Under the pieces are notes generated by a model, which searched no databases, was not told the DNA's origin, and saw only the letters and a list, made by a program, of their open reading frames with translations. DNA of 64,000 nt, taken from Atopsyche davidsoni. Its lineage: Eukaryota; Arthropoda; Insecta; Trichoptera; Hydrobiosidae. This document shows positions 15,501 through 29,971 of the stretch, in pieces (position 1 is the first letter of the stretch; every line of letters starts with the position of its first letter). The translations under genes and the position numbers were made by a program. The stretch covers positions 6,348,001 to 6,412,000 of the forward strand of contig JAILWY010000019.1 of the NCBI GenBank assembly GCA_022113835.1, read 5' to 3'.

Positions 15501-16650
15501 CGATCTGTATTAAATAAAAATCACTTGGAAAATCATAATCAAAACAACAGGTCTCATCAGTTGTATGCAATATTCATTTATATATATAAATCCCATGAAC
15601 CATGGCATAGCGCGCGATAAACACGTATTTTCTTTTATAAAAGGTTTGATATTAGTAATACCCTCTTTTAGGAGTGAATTTTGTAATTTTTAGTGTATTA
15701 TTTATATTACAAATTGCAATTATAGGATATTTATTAACACGGGGCGGCGAGCCCGTGCGTTAGAGCGAGATAGCTCCGCGCCTAGTGCTCGCTCTTTCTC
15801 GCGCCCGCGTCGCTCCTCGCCCGGCAATTGACAGAATCCGGCAATCATTATTAGTTTTATAACATTTACGTTTATTTATTTAGTTAGAACTTTTTATAAA
15901 TGGCATGAAATATATGTTTGACCTAAATTAATGAAATATTTGCGTATAATTAAAATATAAACACGCTCTTCAAAGCCGATCTGTATTAAATAAAAATCAC
16001 TTGGAAAATCATAATCAAAACAACAGGTCTCATCAGTTGTATGCAATATTTATTTATATATATAAATCCCATGAACCATGGCATAGCGCGCGATAAACAC
16101 GTATTTTCTTTTATAAAAGGTTTGATATTAGTGATACCCTCTTTTAGGAGTGAATTTTGTAATTTTTAGTGTATTATTTATATTATAAATTGCAATTATA
16201 AGATATTTATTAACACGGGGCGGCGAGCCCGTGCGTTAGAGCGAGATAGCTCCGCGCCTAGTGCTCGCTCTTTCTCGCGCCCGCGTCGCTCCTCGCCCGG
16301 CAATTGACAGAATCCGGCAATCATTATTAGTTTTATAACATTTACGTTTATTTATGTAGTTAGAACTTTTTATAAATGGCATGAAATATATGTTTGACCT
16401 AAATAATGAAATATTTGCGTATAATTAAAATATAAACACGCTCTTCAAAGCCGATCTGTATTAAATAAAAATCACTTGGAAAATCATAATCAAAACAACA
16501 GGTCTCATCAGTTGTATGCAATATTCATTTATATATATAAATCCCATGAACCATGGCATAGCGCGCGATAAACACGTATTTTCTTTTATAAAAGGTTTGA
16601 TATTAGTAATACCCTCTTTTAGGAGTGAATTTTGTAATTTTTAGTGTATT

Positions 16651-19600
16651 ATTTATATTACAAATTGCAATTATAGGATATTTATTAACACGGGGCGGCG
16701 AGCCCGTGCGTTAGAGCGAGATAGCTCCGCGCCTAGTGCTCGCTCTTTCTCGCGCCCGCGTCGCTCCTCGCCCGGCAATTGACAGAATCCGGCAATCATT
16801 ATTAGTTTTATAACATTTACGTTTATTTATTTAGTTAGAACTTTTTATAAATGGCATGAAATATATGTTTGACCTAAATTAATGAAATATTTGCGTATAA
16901 TTAAAATATAAACACGCTCTTCAAAGCCGATCTGTATTAAATAAAAATCACTTGGAAAATCATAATCAAAACAACAGGTCTCATCAGTTGTATGCAATAT
17001 TCATTTATATATATAAATCCCATGAACCATGGCATAGCGCGCGATAAACACGTATTTTCTTTTATAAAAGGTTTGATATTAGTAATACCCTCTTTTAGGA
17101 GTGAATTTTGTAATTTTTAGTGTATTATTTATATTACAAATTGCAATTATAGGATATTTATTAACACGGGGCGGCGAGCCCGTGCGTTAGAGCGAGATAG
17201 CTCCGCGCCTAGTGCTCGCTCTTTCTCGCGCCCGCGTCGCTCCTCGCCCGGCAATTGACAGAATCCGGCAATCATTATTAGTTTTATAACATTTACGTTT
17301 ATTTATTTAGTTAGAACTTTTTATAAATGGCATGAAATATATGTTTGACCTAAATTAATGAAATATTTGCGTATAATTAAAATATAAACACGCTCTTCAA
17401 AGCCGATCTGTATTAAATAAAAATCACTTGGAAAATCATAATCAAAACAACAGGTCTCATCAGTTGTATGCAATATTTATTTATATATATAAATCCCATG
17501 AACCATGGCATAGCGCGCGATAAACACGTATTTTCTTTTATAAAAGGTTTGATATTAGTGATACCCTCTTTTAGGAGTGAATTTTGTAATTTTTAGTGTA
17601 TTATTTATATTATAAATTGCAATTATAAGATATTTATTAACACGGGGCGGCGAGCCCGTGCGTTAGAGCGAGATAGCTCCGCGCCTAGTGCTCGCTCTTT
17701 CTCGCGCCCGCGTCGCTCCTCGCCCGGCAATTGACAGAATCCGGCAATCATTATTAGTTTTATAACATTTACGTTTATTTATGTAGTTAGAACTTTTTAT
17801 AAATGGCATGAAATATATGTTTGACCTAAATAATGAAATATTTGCGTATAATTAAAATATAAACACGCTCTTCAAAGCCGATCTGTATTAAATAAAAATC
17901 ACTTGGAAAATCATAATCAAAACAACAGGTCTCATCAGTTGTATGCAATATTCATTTATATATATAAATCCCATGAACCATGGCATAGCGCGCGATAAAC
18001 ACGTATTTTCTTTTATAAAAGGTTTGATATTAGTAATACCCTCTTTTAGGAGTGAATTTTGTAATTTTTAGTGTATTATTTATATTACAAATTGCAATTA
18101 TAGGATATTTATTAACACGGGGCGGCGAGCCCGTGCGTTAGAGCGAGATAGCTCCGCGCCTAGTGCTCGCTCTTTCTCGCGCCCGCGTCGCTCCTCGCCC
18201 GGCAATTGACAGAATCCGGCAATCATTATTAGTTTTATAACATTTACGTTTATTTATTTAGTTAGAACTTTTTATAAATGGCATGAAATATATGTTTGAC
18301 CTAAATTAATGAAATATTTGCGTATAATTAAAATATAAACACGCTCTTCAAAGCCGATCTGTATTAAATAAAAATCACTTGGAAAATCATAATCAAAACA
18401 ACAGGTCTCATCAGTTGTATGCAATATTTATTTATATATATAAATCCCATGAACCATGGCATAGCGCGCGATAAACACGTATTTTCTTTTATAAAAGGTT
18501 TGATATTAGTGATACCCTCTTTTAGGAGTGAATTTTGTAATTTTTAGTGTATTATTTATATTATAAATTGCAATTATAAGATATTTATTAACACGGGGCG
18601 GCGAGCCCGTGCGTTAGAGCGAGATAGCTCCGCGCCTAGTGCTCGCTCTTTCTCGCGCCCGCGTCGCTCCTCGCCCGGCAATTGACAGAATCCGGCAATC
18701 ATTATTAGTTTTATAACATTTACGTTTATTTATGTAGTTAGAACTTTTTATAAATGGCATGAAATATATGTTTGACCTAAATAATGAAATATTTGCGTAT
18801 AATTAAAATATAAACACGCTCTTCAAAGCCGATCTGTATTAAATAAAAATCACTTGGAAAATCATAATCAAAACAACAGGTCTCATCAGTTGTATGCAAT
18901 ATTCATTTATATATATAAATCCCATGAACCATGGCATAGCGCGCGATAAACACGTATTTTCTTTTATAAAAGGTTTGATATTAGTAATACCCTCTTTTAG
19001 GAGTGAATTTTGTAATTTTTAGTGTATTATTTATATTACAAATTGCAATTATAGGATATTTATTAACACGGGGCGGCGAGCCCGTGCGTTAGAGCGAGAT
19101 AGCTCCGCGCCTAGTGCTCGCTCTTTCTCGCGCCCGCGTCGCTCCTCGCCCGGCAATTGACAGAATCCGGCAATCATTATTAGTTTTATAACATTTACGT
19201 TTATTTATTTAGTTAGAACTTTTTATAAATGGCATGAAATATATGTTTGACCTAAATTAATGAAATATTTGCGTATAATTAAAATATAAACACGCTCTTC
19301 AAAGCCGATCTGTATTAAATAAAAATCACTTGGAAAATCATAATCAAAACAACAGGTCTCATCAGTTGTATGCAATATTCATTTATATATATAAATCCCA
19401 TGAACCATGGCATAGCGCGCGATAAACACGTATTTTCTTTTATAAAAGGTTTGATATTAGTAATACCCTCTTTTAGGAGTGAATTTTGTAATTTTTAGTG
19501 TATTATTTATATTACAAATTGCAATTATAGGATATTTATTAACACGGGGCGGCGAGCCCGTGCGTTAGAGCGAGATAGCTCCGCGCCTAGTGCTCGCTCT

Positions 19601-20931
19601 TTCTCGCGCCCGCGTCGCTCCTCGCCCGGCAATTGACAGAATCCGGCAATCATTATTAGTTTTATAACATTTACGTTTATTTATTTAGTTAGAACTTTTT
19701 ATAAATGGCATGAAATATATGTTTGACCTAAATTAATGAAATATTTGCGTATAATTAAAATATAAACACGCTCTTCAAAGCCGATCTGTATTAAATAAAA
19801 ATCACTTGGAAAATCATAATCAAAACAACAGGTCTCATCAGTTGTATGCAATATTCATTTATATATATAAATCCCATGAACCATGGCATAGCGCGCGATA
19901 AACACGTATTTTCTTTTATAAAAGGTTTGATATTAGTGATACCCTCTTTTAGGAGTGAATTTTGTAATTTTTAGTGTATTATTTATATTATAAATTGCAA
20001 TTATAAGATATTTATTAACACGGGGCGGCGAGCCCGTGCGTTAGAGCGAGATAGCTCCGCGCCTAGTGCTCGCTCTTTCTCGCGCCCGCGTCGCTCCTCG
20101 CCCGGCAATTGACAGAATCCGGCAATCATTATTAGTTTTATAACATTTACGTTTATTTATTTAGTTAGAACTTTTTATAAATGGCATGAAATATATGTTT
20201 GACCTAAATTAATGAAATATTTGCGTATAATTAAAATATAAACACGCTCTTCAAAGCCGATCTGTATTAAATAAAAATCACTTGGAAAATCATAATCAAA
20301 ACAACAGGTCTCATCAGTTGTATGCAATATTTATTTATATATATAAATCCCATGAACCATGGCATAGCGCGCGATAAACACGTATTTTCTTTTATAAAAG
20401 GTTTGATATTAGTGATACCCTCTTTTAGGAGTGAATTTTGTAATTTTTAGTGTATTATTTATATTATAAATTGCAATTATAAGATATTTATTAACACGGG
20501 GCGGCGAGCCCGTGCGTTAGAGCGAGATAGCTCCGCGCCTAGTGCTCGCTCTTTCTCGCGCCCGCGTCGCTCCTCGCCCGGCAATTGACAGAATCCGGCA
20601 ATCATTATTAGTTTTATAACATTTACGTTTATTTATGTAGTTAGAACTTTTTATAAATGGCATGAAATATATGTTTGACCTAAATAATGAAATATTTGCG
20701 TATAATTAAAATATAAACACGCTCTTCAAAGCCGATCTGTATTAAATAAAAATCACTTGGAAAATCATAATCAAAACAACAGGTCTCATCAGTTGTATGC
20801 AATATTCATTTATATATATAAATCCCATGAACCATGGCATAGCGCGCGATAAACACGTATTTTCTTTTATAAAAGGTTTGATATTAGTAATACCCTCTTT
20901 TAGGAGTGAATTTTGTAATTTTTAGTGTATT
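16651..20931. repeat. Nine-monomer sub-block (copies 36-44), matching copies 12-20 and 52-60
   Basis: Monomers 36 to 44 repeat the variant order of monomers 12-20 (5,234-9,514) and 52-60 (24,263-28,543). All three stretches are 4,281 bp. The sub-block therefore exists three times in the window. This copy directly precedes the second 16-monomer block, so duplicated segments abut there. Unequal exchange or repeated segmental amplification within the array is the likely cause. A long-read assembly error could imitate part of this pattern. Confidence 0.85.
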
Positions 20932-23900
20932 ATTTATATTACAAATTGCAATTATAGGATATTTATTAACACGGGGCGGCGAGCCCGTGCGTTAGAGCGA
21001 GATAGCTCCGCGCCTAGTGCTCGTTCTTTCTCGCGCCCGCGTCGCTCCTCGCCCGGCAATTGACAGAATCCGGCAATCATTATTAGTTTTATAACATTTA
21101 CGTTTATTTATTTAGTTAGAACTTTTTATAAATGGCATGAAATATATGTTTGACCTAAATTAATGAAATATTTGCGTATAATTAAAATATAAACACGCTC
21201 TTCAAAGCCGATCTGTATTAAATAAAAATCACTTGGAAAATCATAATCAAAACAACAGGTCTCATCAGTTGTATGCAATATTCATTTATATATATAAATC
21301 CCATGAACCATGGCATAGCGCGCGATAAACACGTATTTTCTTTTATAAAAGGTTTGATATTAGTAATACCCTCTTTTAGGAGTGAATTTTGTAATTTTTA
21401 GTGTATTATTTATATTACAAATTGCAATTATAGGATATTTATTAACACGGGGCGGCGAGCCCGTGCGTTAGAGCGAGATAGCTCCGCGCCTAGTGCTCGC
21501 TCTTTCTCGCGCCCGCGTCGCTCCTCGCCCGGCAATTGACAGAATCCGGCAATCATTATTAGTTTTATAACATTTACGTTTATTTATTTAGTTAGAACTT
21601 TTTATAAATGGCATGAAATATATGTTTGACCTAAATTAATGAAATATATGCGTATAATTAAAATATAATCACGCTCTTCAAAGCCGATCTGTATTAAATA
21701 AAAATCACTTGGAAAATCATAATCAAAACAACAGGTCTCATCAGTTGTATGCAATATTCATTTATATATATAAATCCCATGAACCATGGCATAGCGCGCG
21801 ATAAACACGTATTTTCTTTTATAAAAGGTTTGATATTAGTAATACCCTCTTTTAGGAGTGAATTTTGTAATTTTTAGTGTATTATTTATATTACAAATTG
21901 CAATTATAGGATATTTATTAACACGGGGCGGCGAGCCCGTGCGTTAGAGCGAGATAGCTCCGCGCCTAGTGCTCGCTCTTTCTCGCGCCCGCGTCGCTCC
22001 TCGCCCGGCAATTGACAGAATCCGGCAATCATTATTAGTTTTATAACATTTACGTTTATTTATTTAGTTAGAACTTTTTATAAATGGCATGAAATATATG
22101 TTTGACCTAAATTAATGAAATATTTGCGTATAATTAAAATATAAACACGCTCTTCAAAGCCGATCTGTATTAAATAAAAATCACTTGGAAAATCATAATC
22201 AAAACAACAGGTCTCATCAGTTGTATGCAATATTCATTTATATATATAAATCCCATGAACCATGGCATAGCGCGCGATAAACACGTATTTTCTTTTATAA
22301 AAGGTTTGATATTAGTAATACCCTCTTTTAGGAGTGAATTTTGTAATTTTTAGTGTATTATTTATATTACAAATTGCAATTATAGGATATTTATTAACAC
22401 GGGGCGGCGAGCCCGTGCGTTAGAGCGAGATAGCTCCGCGCCTAGTGCTCGTTCTTTCTCGCGCCCGCGTCGCTCCTCGCCCGGCAATTGACAGAATCCG
22501 GCAATCATTATTAGTTTTATAACATTTACGTTTATTTATTTAGTTAGAACTTTTTATAAATGGCATGAAATATATGTTTGACCTAAATTAATGAAATATT
22601 TGCGTATAATTAAAATATAAACACGCTCTTCAAAGCCGATCTGTATTAAATAAAAATCACTTGGAAAATCATAATCAAAACAACAGGTCTCATCAGTTGT
22701 ATGCAATATTCATTTATATATATAAATCCCATGAACCATGGCATAGCGCGCGATAAACACGTATTTTCTTTTATAAAAGGTTTGATATTAGTAATACCCT
22801 CTTTTAGGAGTGAATTTTGTAATTTTTAGTGTATTATTTATATTACAAATTGCAATTATAGGATATTTATTAACACGGGGCGGCGAGCCCGTGCGTTAGA
22901 GCGAGATAGCTCCGCGCCTAGTGCTCGCTCTTTCTCGCGCCCGCGTCGCTCCTCGCCCGGCAATTGACAGAATCCGGCAATCATTATTAGTTTTATAACA
23001 TTTACGTTTATTTATTTAGTTAGAACTTTTTATAAATGGCATGAAATATATGTTTGACCTAAATTAATGAAATATTTGCGTATAATTAAAATATAAACAC
23101 GCTCTTCAAAGCCGATCTGTATTAAATAAAAATCACTTGGAAAATCATAATCAAAACAACAGGTCTCATCAGTTGTATGCAATATTCATTTATATATATA
23201 AATCCCATGAACCATGGCATAGCGCGCGATAAACACGTATTTTCTTTTATAAAAGGTTTGATATTAGTAATACCCTCTTTTAGGAGTGAATTTTGTAATT
23301 TTTAGTGTATTATTTATATTACAAATTGCAATTATAGGATATTTATTAACACGGGGCGGCGAGCCCGTGCGTTAGAGCGAGATAGCTCCGCGCCTAGTGC
23401 TCGCTCTTTCTCGCGCCCGCGTCGCTCCTCGCCCGGCAATTGACAGAATCCGGCAATCATTATTAGTTTTATAACATTTACGTTTATTTATTTAGTTAGA
23501 ACTTTTTATAAATGGCATGAAATATATGTTTGACCTAAATTAATGAAATATTTGCGTATAATTAAAATATAAACACGCTCTTCAAAGCCGATCTGTATTA
23601 AATAAAAATCACTTGGAAAATCATAATCAAAACAACAGGTCTCATCAGTTGTATGCAATATTTATTTATATATATAAATCCCATGAACCATGGCATAGCG
23701 CGCGATAAACACGTATTTTCTTTTATAAAAGGTTTGATATTAGTGATACCCTCTTTTAGGAGTGAATTTTGTAATTTTTAGTGTATTATTTATATTATAA
23801 ATTGCAATTATAAGATATTTATTAACACGGGGCGGCGAGCCCGTGCGTTAGAGCGAGATAGCTCCGCGCCTAGTGCTCGCTCTTTCTCGCGCCCGCGTCG

Positions 23901-26900
23901 CTCCTCGCCCGGCAATTGACAGAATCCGGCAATCATTATTAGTTTTATAACATTTACGTTTATTTATGTAGTTAGAACTTTTTATAAATGGCATGAAATA
24001 TATGTTTGACCTAAATAATGAAATATTTGCGTATAATTAAAATATAAACACGCTCTTCAAAGCCGATCTGTATTAAATAAAAATCACTTGGAAAATCATA
24101 ATCAAAACAACAGGTCTCATCAGTTGTATGCAATATTCATTTATATATATAAATCCCATGAACCATGGCATAGCGCGCGATAAACACGTATTTTCTTTTA
24201 TAAAAGGTTTGATATTAGTAATACCCTCTTTTAGGAGTGAATTTTGTAATTTTTAGTGTATTATTTATATTACAAATTGCAATTATAGGATATTTATTAA
24301 CACGGGGCGGCGAGCCCGTGCGTTAGAGCGAGATAGCTCCGCGCCTAGTGCTCGCTCTTTCTCGCGCCCGCGTCGCTCCTCGCCCGGCAATTGACAGAAT
24401 CCGGCAATCATTATTAGTTTTATAACATTTACGTTTATTTATTTAGTTAGAACTTTTTATAAATGGCATGAAATATATGTTTGACCTAAATTAATGAAAT
24501 ATTTGCGTATAATTAAAATATAAACACGCTCTTCAAAGCCGATCTGTATTAAATAAAAATCACTTGGAAAATCATAATCAAAACAACAGGTCTCATCAGT
24601 TGTATGCAATATTCATTTATATATATAAATCCCATGAACCATGGCATAGCGCGCGATAAACACGTATTTTCTTTTATAAAAGGTTTGATATTAGTAATAC
24701 CCTCTTTTAGGAGTGAATTTTGTAATTTTTAGTGTATTATTTATATTACAAATTGCAATTATAGGATATTTATTAACACGGGGCGGCGAGCCCGTGCGTT
24801 AGAGCGAGATAGCTCCGCGCCTAGTGCTCGCTCTTTCTCGCGCCCGCGTCGCTCCTCGCCCGGCAATTGACAGAATCCGGCAATCATTATTAGTTTTATA
24901 ACATTTACGTTTATTTATTTAGTTAGAACTTTTTATAAATGGCATGAAATATATGTTTGACCTAAATTAATGAAATATTTGCGTATAATTAAAATATAAA
25001 CACGCTCTTCAAAGCCGATCTGTATTAAATAAAAATCACTTGGAAAATCATAATCAAAACAACAGGTCTCATCAGTTGTATGCAATATTTATTTATATAT
25101 ATAAATCCCATGAACCATGGCATAGCGCGCGATAAACACGTATTTTCTTTTATAAAAGGTTTGATATTAGTGATACCCTCTTTTAGGAGTGAATTTTGTA
25201 ATTTTTAGTGTATTATTTATATTATAAATTGCAATTATAAGATATTTATTAACACGGGGCGGCGAGCCCGTGCGTTAGAGCGAGATAGCTCCGCGCCTAG
25301 TGCTCGCTCTTTCTCGCGCCCGCGTCGCTCCTCGCCCGGCAATTGACAGAATCCGGCAATCATTATTAGTTTTATAACATTTACGTTTATTTATGTAGTT
25401 AGAACTTTTTATAAATGGCATGAAATATATGTTTGACCTAAATAATGAAATATTTGCGTATAATTAAAATATAAACACGCTCTTCAAAGCCGATCTGTAT
25501 TAAATAAAAATCACTTGGAAAATCATAATCAAAACAACAGGTCTCATCAGTTGTATGCAATATTCATTTATATATATAAATCCCATGAACCATGGCATAG
25601 CGCGCGATAAACACGTATTTTCTTTTATAAAAGGTTTGATATTAGTAATACCCTCTTTTAGGAGTGAATTTTGTAATTTTTAGTGTATTATTTATATTAC
25701 AAATTGCAATTATAGGATATTTATTAACACGGGGCGGCGAGCCCGTGCGTTAGAGCGAGATAGCTCCGCGCCTAGTGCTCGCTCTTTCTCGCGCCCGCGT
25801 CGCTCCTCGCCCGGCAATTGACAGAATCCGGCAATCATTATTAGTTTTATAACATTTACGTTTATTTATTTAGTTAGAACTTTTTATAAATGGCATGAAA
25901 TATATGTTTGACCTAAATTAATGAAATATTTGCGTATAATTAAAATATAAACACGCTCTTCAAAGCCGATCTGTATTAAATAAAAATCACTTGGAAAATC
26001 ATAATCAAAACAACAGGTCTCATCAGTTGTATGCAATATTTATTTATATATATAAATCCCATGAACCATGGCATAGCGCGCGATAAACACGTATTTTCTT
26101 TTATAAAAGGTTTGATATTAGTGATACCCTCTTTTAGGAGTGAATTTTGTAATTTTTAGTGTATTATTTATATTATAAATTGCAATTATAAGATATTTAT
26201 TAACACGGGGCGGCGAGCCCGTGCGTTAGAGCGAGATAGCTCCGCGCCTAGTGCTCGCTCTTTCTCGCGCCCGCGTCGCTCCTCGCCCGGCAATTGACAG
26301 AATCCGGCAATCATTATTAGTTTTATAACATTTACGTTTATTTATGTAGTTAGAACTTTTTATAAATGGCATGAAATATATGTTTGACCTAAATAATGAA
26401 ATATTTGCGTATAATTAAAATATAAACACGCTCTTCAAAGCCGATCTGTATTAAATAAAAATCACTTGGAAAATCATAATCAAAACAACAGGTCTCATCA
26501 GTTGTATGCAATATTCATTTATATATATAAATCCCATGAACCATGGCATAGCGCGCGATAAACACGTATTTTCTTTTATAAAAGGTTTGATATTAGTAAT
26601 ACCCTCTTTTAGGAGTGAATTTTGTAATTTTTAGTGTATTATTTATATTACAAATTGCAATTATAGGATATTTATTAACACGGGGCGGCGAGCCCGTGCG
26701 TTAGAGCGAGATAGCTCCGCGCCTAGTGCTCGCTCTTTCTCGCGCCCGCGTCGCTCCTCGCCCGGCAATTGACAGAATCCGGCAATCATTATTAGTTTTA
26801 TAACATTTACGTTTATTTATTTAGTTAGAACTTTTTATAAATGGCATGAAATATATGTTTGACCTAAATTAATGAAATATTTGCGTATAATTAAAATATA

Positions 26901-28543
26901 AACACGCTCTTCAAAGCCGATCTGTATTAAATAAAAATCACTTGGAAAATCATAATCAAAACAACAGGTCTCATCAGTTGTATGCAATATTCATTTATAT
27001 ATATAAATCCCATGAACCATGGCATAGCGCGCGATAAACACGTATTTTCTTTTATAAAAGGTTTGATATTAGTAATACCCTCTTTTAGGAGTGAATTTTG
27101 TAATTTTTAGTGTATTATTTATATTACAAATTGCAATTATAGGATATTTATTAACACGGGGCGGCGAGCCCGTGCGTTAGAGCGAGATAGCTCCGCGCCT
27201 AGTGCTCGCTCTTTCTCGCGCCCGCGTCGCTCCTCGCCCGGCAATTGACAGAATCCGGCAATCATTATTAGTTTTATAACATTTACGTTTATTTATTTAG
27301 TTAGAACTTTTTATAAATGGCATGAAATATATGTTTGACCTAAATTAATGAAATATTTGCGTATAATTAAAATATAAACACGCTCTTCAAAGCCGATCTG
27401 TATTAAATAAAAATCACTTGGAAAATCATAATCAAAACAACAGGTCTCATCAGTTGTATGCAATATTCATTTATATATATAAATCCCATGAACCATGGCA
27501 TAGCGCGCGATAAACACGTATTTTCTTTTATAAAAGGTTTGATATTAGTGATACCCTCTTTTAGGAGTGAATTTTGTAATTTTTAGTGTATTATTTATAT
27601 TATAAATTGCAATTATAAGATATTTATTAACACGGGGCGGCGAGCCCGTGCGTTAGAGCGAGATAGCTCCGCGCCTAGTGCTCGCTCTTTCTCGCGCCCG
27701 CGTCGCTCCTCGCCCGGCAATTGACAGAATCCGGCAATCATTATTAGTTTTATAACATTTACGTTTATTTATTTAGTTAGAACTTTTTATAAATGGCATG
27801 AAATATATGTTTGACCTAAATTAATGAAATATTTGCGTATAATTAAAATATAAACACGCTCTTCAAAGCCGATCTGTATTAAATAAAAATCACTTGGAAA
27901 ATCATAATCAAAACAACAGGTCTCATCAGTTGTATGCAATATTTATTTATATATATAAATCCCATGAACCATGGCATAGCGCGCGATAAACACGTATTTT
28001 CTTTTATAAAAGGTTTGATATTAGTGATACCCTCTTTTAGGAGTGAATTTTGTAATTTTTAGTGTATTATTTATATTATAAATTGCAATTATAAGATATT
28101 TATTAACACGGGGCGGCGAGCCCGTGCGTTAGAGCGAGATAGCTCCGCGCCTAGTGCTCGCTCTTTCTCGCGCCCGCGTCGCTCCTCGCCCGGCAATTGA
28201 CAGAATCCGGCAATCATTATTAGTTTTATAACATTTACGTTTATTTATGTAGTTAGAACTTTTTATAAATGGCATGAAATATATGTTTGACCTAAATAAT
28301 GAAATATTTGCGTATAATTAAAATATAAACACGCTCTTCAAAGCCGATCTGTATTAAATAAAAATCACTTGGAAAATCATAATCAAAACAACAGGTCTCA
28401 TCAGTTGTATGCAATATTCATTTATATATATAAATCCCATGAACCATGGCATAGCGCGCGATAAACACGTATTTTCTTTTATAAAAGGTTTGATATTAGT
28501 AATACCCTCTTTTAGGAGTGAATTTTGTAATTTTTAGTGTATT
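20932..28543. repeat. Higher-order block, 16 monomers (copies 45-60), second instance
   Basis: Monomers 45 to 60 carry the same sixteen-step order of diagnostic variants as monomers 5-20, at an offset of 19,029 bp (40 monomers) and with the same 7,612-bp length. The match ends at copy 61, which has 352T/434G where copy 21 is standard. On the left it breaks within copy 44, which differs from copy 4 at unit positions 11, 26 and 93 but agrees at 181 and 230. The left boundary therefore probably lies inside that monomer. Confidence 0.88.
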
Positions 28544-29971
28544 ATTTATATTACAAATTGCAATTATAGGATATTTATTAACACGGGGCGGCGAGCCCGT
28601 GCGTTAGAGCGAGATAGCTCCGCGCCTAGTGCTCGCTCTTTCTCGCGCCCGCGTCGCTCCTCGCCCGGCAATTGACAGAATCCGGCAATCATTATTAGTT
28701 TTATAACATTTACGTTTATTTATTTAGTTAGAACTTTTTATAAATGGCATGAAATATATGTTTGACCTAAATTAATGAAATATTTGCGTATAATTAAAAT
28801 ATAAACACGCTCTTCAAAGCCGATCTGTATTAAATAAAAATCACTTGGAAAATCATAATCAAAACAACAGGTCTCATCAGTTGTATGCAATATTTATTTA
28901 TATATATAAATCCCATGAACCATGGCATAGCGCGCGATAAACACGTATTTTCTTTTATAAAAGGTTTGATATTAGTGATACCCTCTTTTAGGAGTGAATT
29001 TTGTAATTTTTAGTGTATTATTTATATTATAAATTGCAATTATAAGATATTTATTAACACGGGGCGGCGAGCCCGTGCGTTAGAGCGAGATAGCTCCGCG
29101 CCTAGTGCTCGCTCTTTCTCGCGCCCGCGTCGCTCCTCGCCCGGCAATTGACAGAATCCGGCAATCATTATTAGTTTTATAACATTTACGTTTATTTATT
29201 TAGTTAGAACTTTTTATAAATGGCATGAAATATATGTTTGACCTAAATTAATGAAATATTTGCGTATAATTAAAATATAAACACGCTCTTCAAAGCCGAT
29301 CTGTATTAAATAAAAATCACTTGGAAAATCATAATCAAAACAACAGGTCTCATCAGTTGTATGCAATATTTATTTATATATATAAATCCCATGAACCATG
29401 GCATAGCGCGCGATAAACACGTATTTTCTTTTATAAAAGGTTTGATATTAGTGATACCCTCTTTTAGGAGTGAATTTTGTAATTTTTAGTGTATTATTTA
29501 TATTATAAATTGCAATTATAAGATATTTATTAACACGGGGCGGCGAGCCCGTGCGTTAGAGCGAGATAGCTCCGCGCCTAGTGCTCGCTCTTTCTCGCGC
29601 CCGCGTCGCTCCTCGCCCGGCAATTGACAGAATCCGGCAATCATTATTAGTTTTATAACATTTACGTTTATTTATTTAGTTAGAACTTTTTATAAATGGC
29701 ATGAAATATATGTTTGACCTAAATTAATGAAATATTTGCGTATAATTAAAATATAAACACGCTCTTCAAAGCCGATCTGTATTAAATAAAAATCACTTGG
29801 AAAATCATAATCAAAACAACAGGTCTCATCAGTTGTATGCAATATTTATTTATATATATAAATCCCATGAACCATGGCATAGCGCGCGATAAACACGTAT
29901 TTTCTTTTATAAAAGGTTTGATATTAGTGATACCCTCTTTTAGGAGTGAATTTTGTAATTTTTAGTGTATT

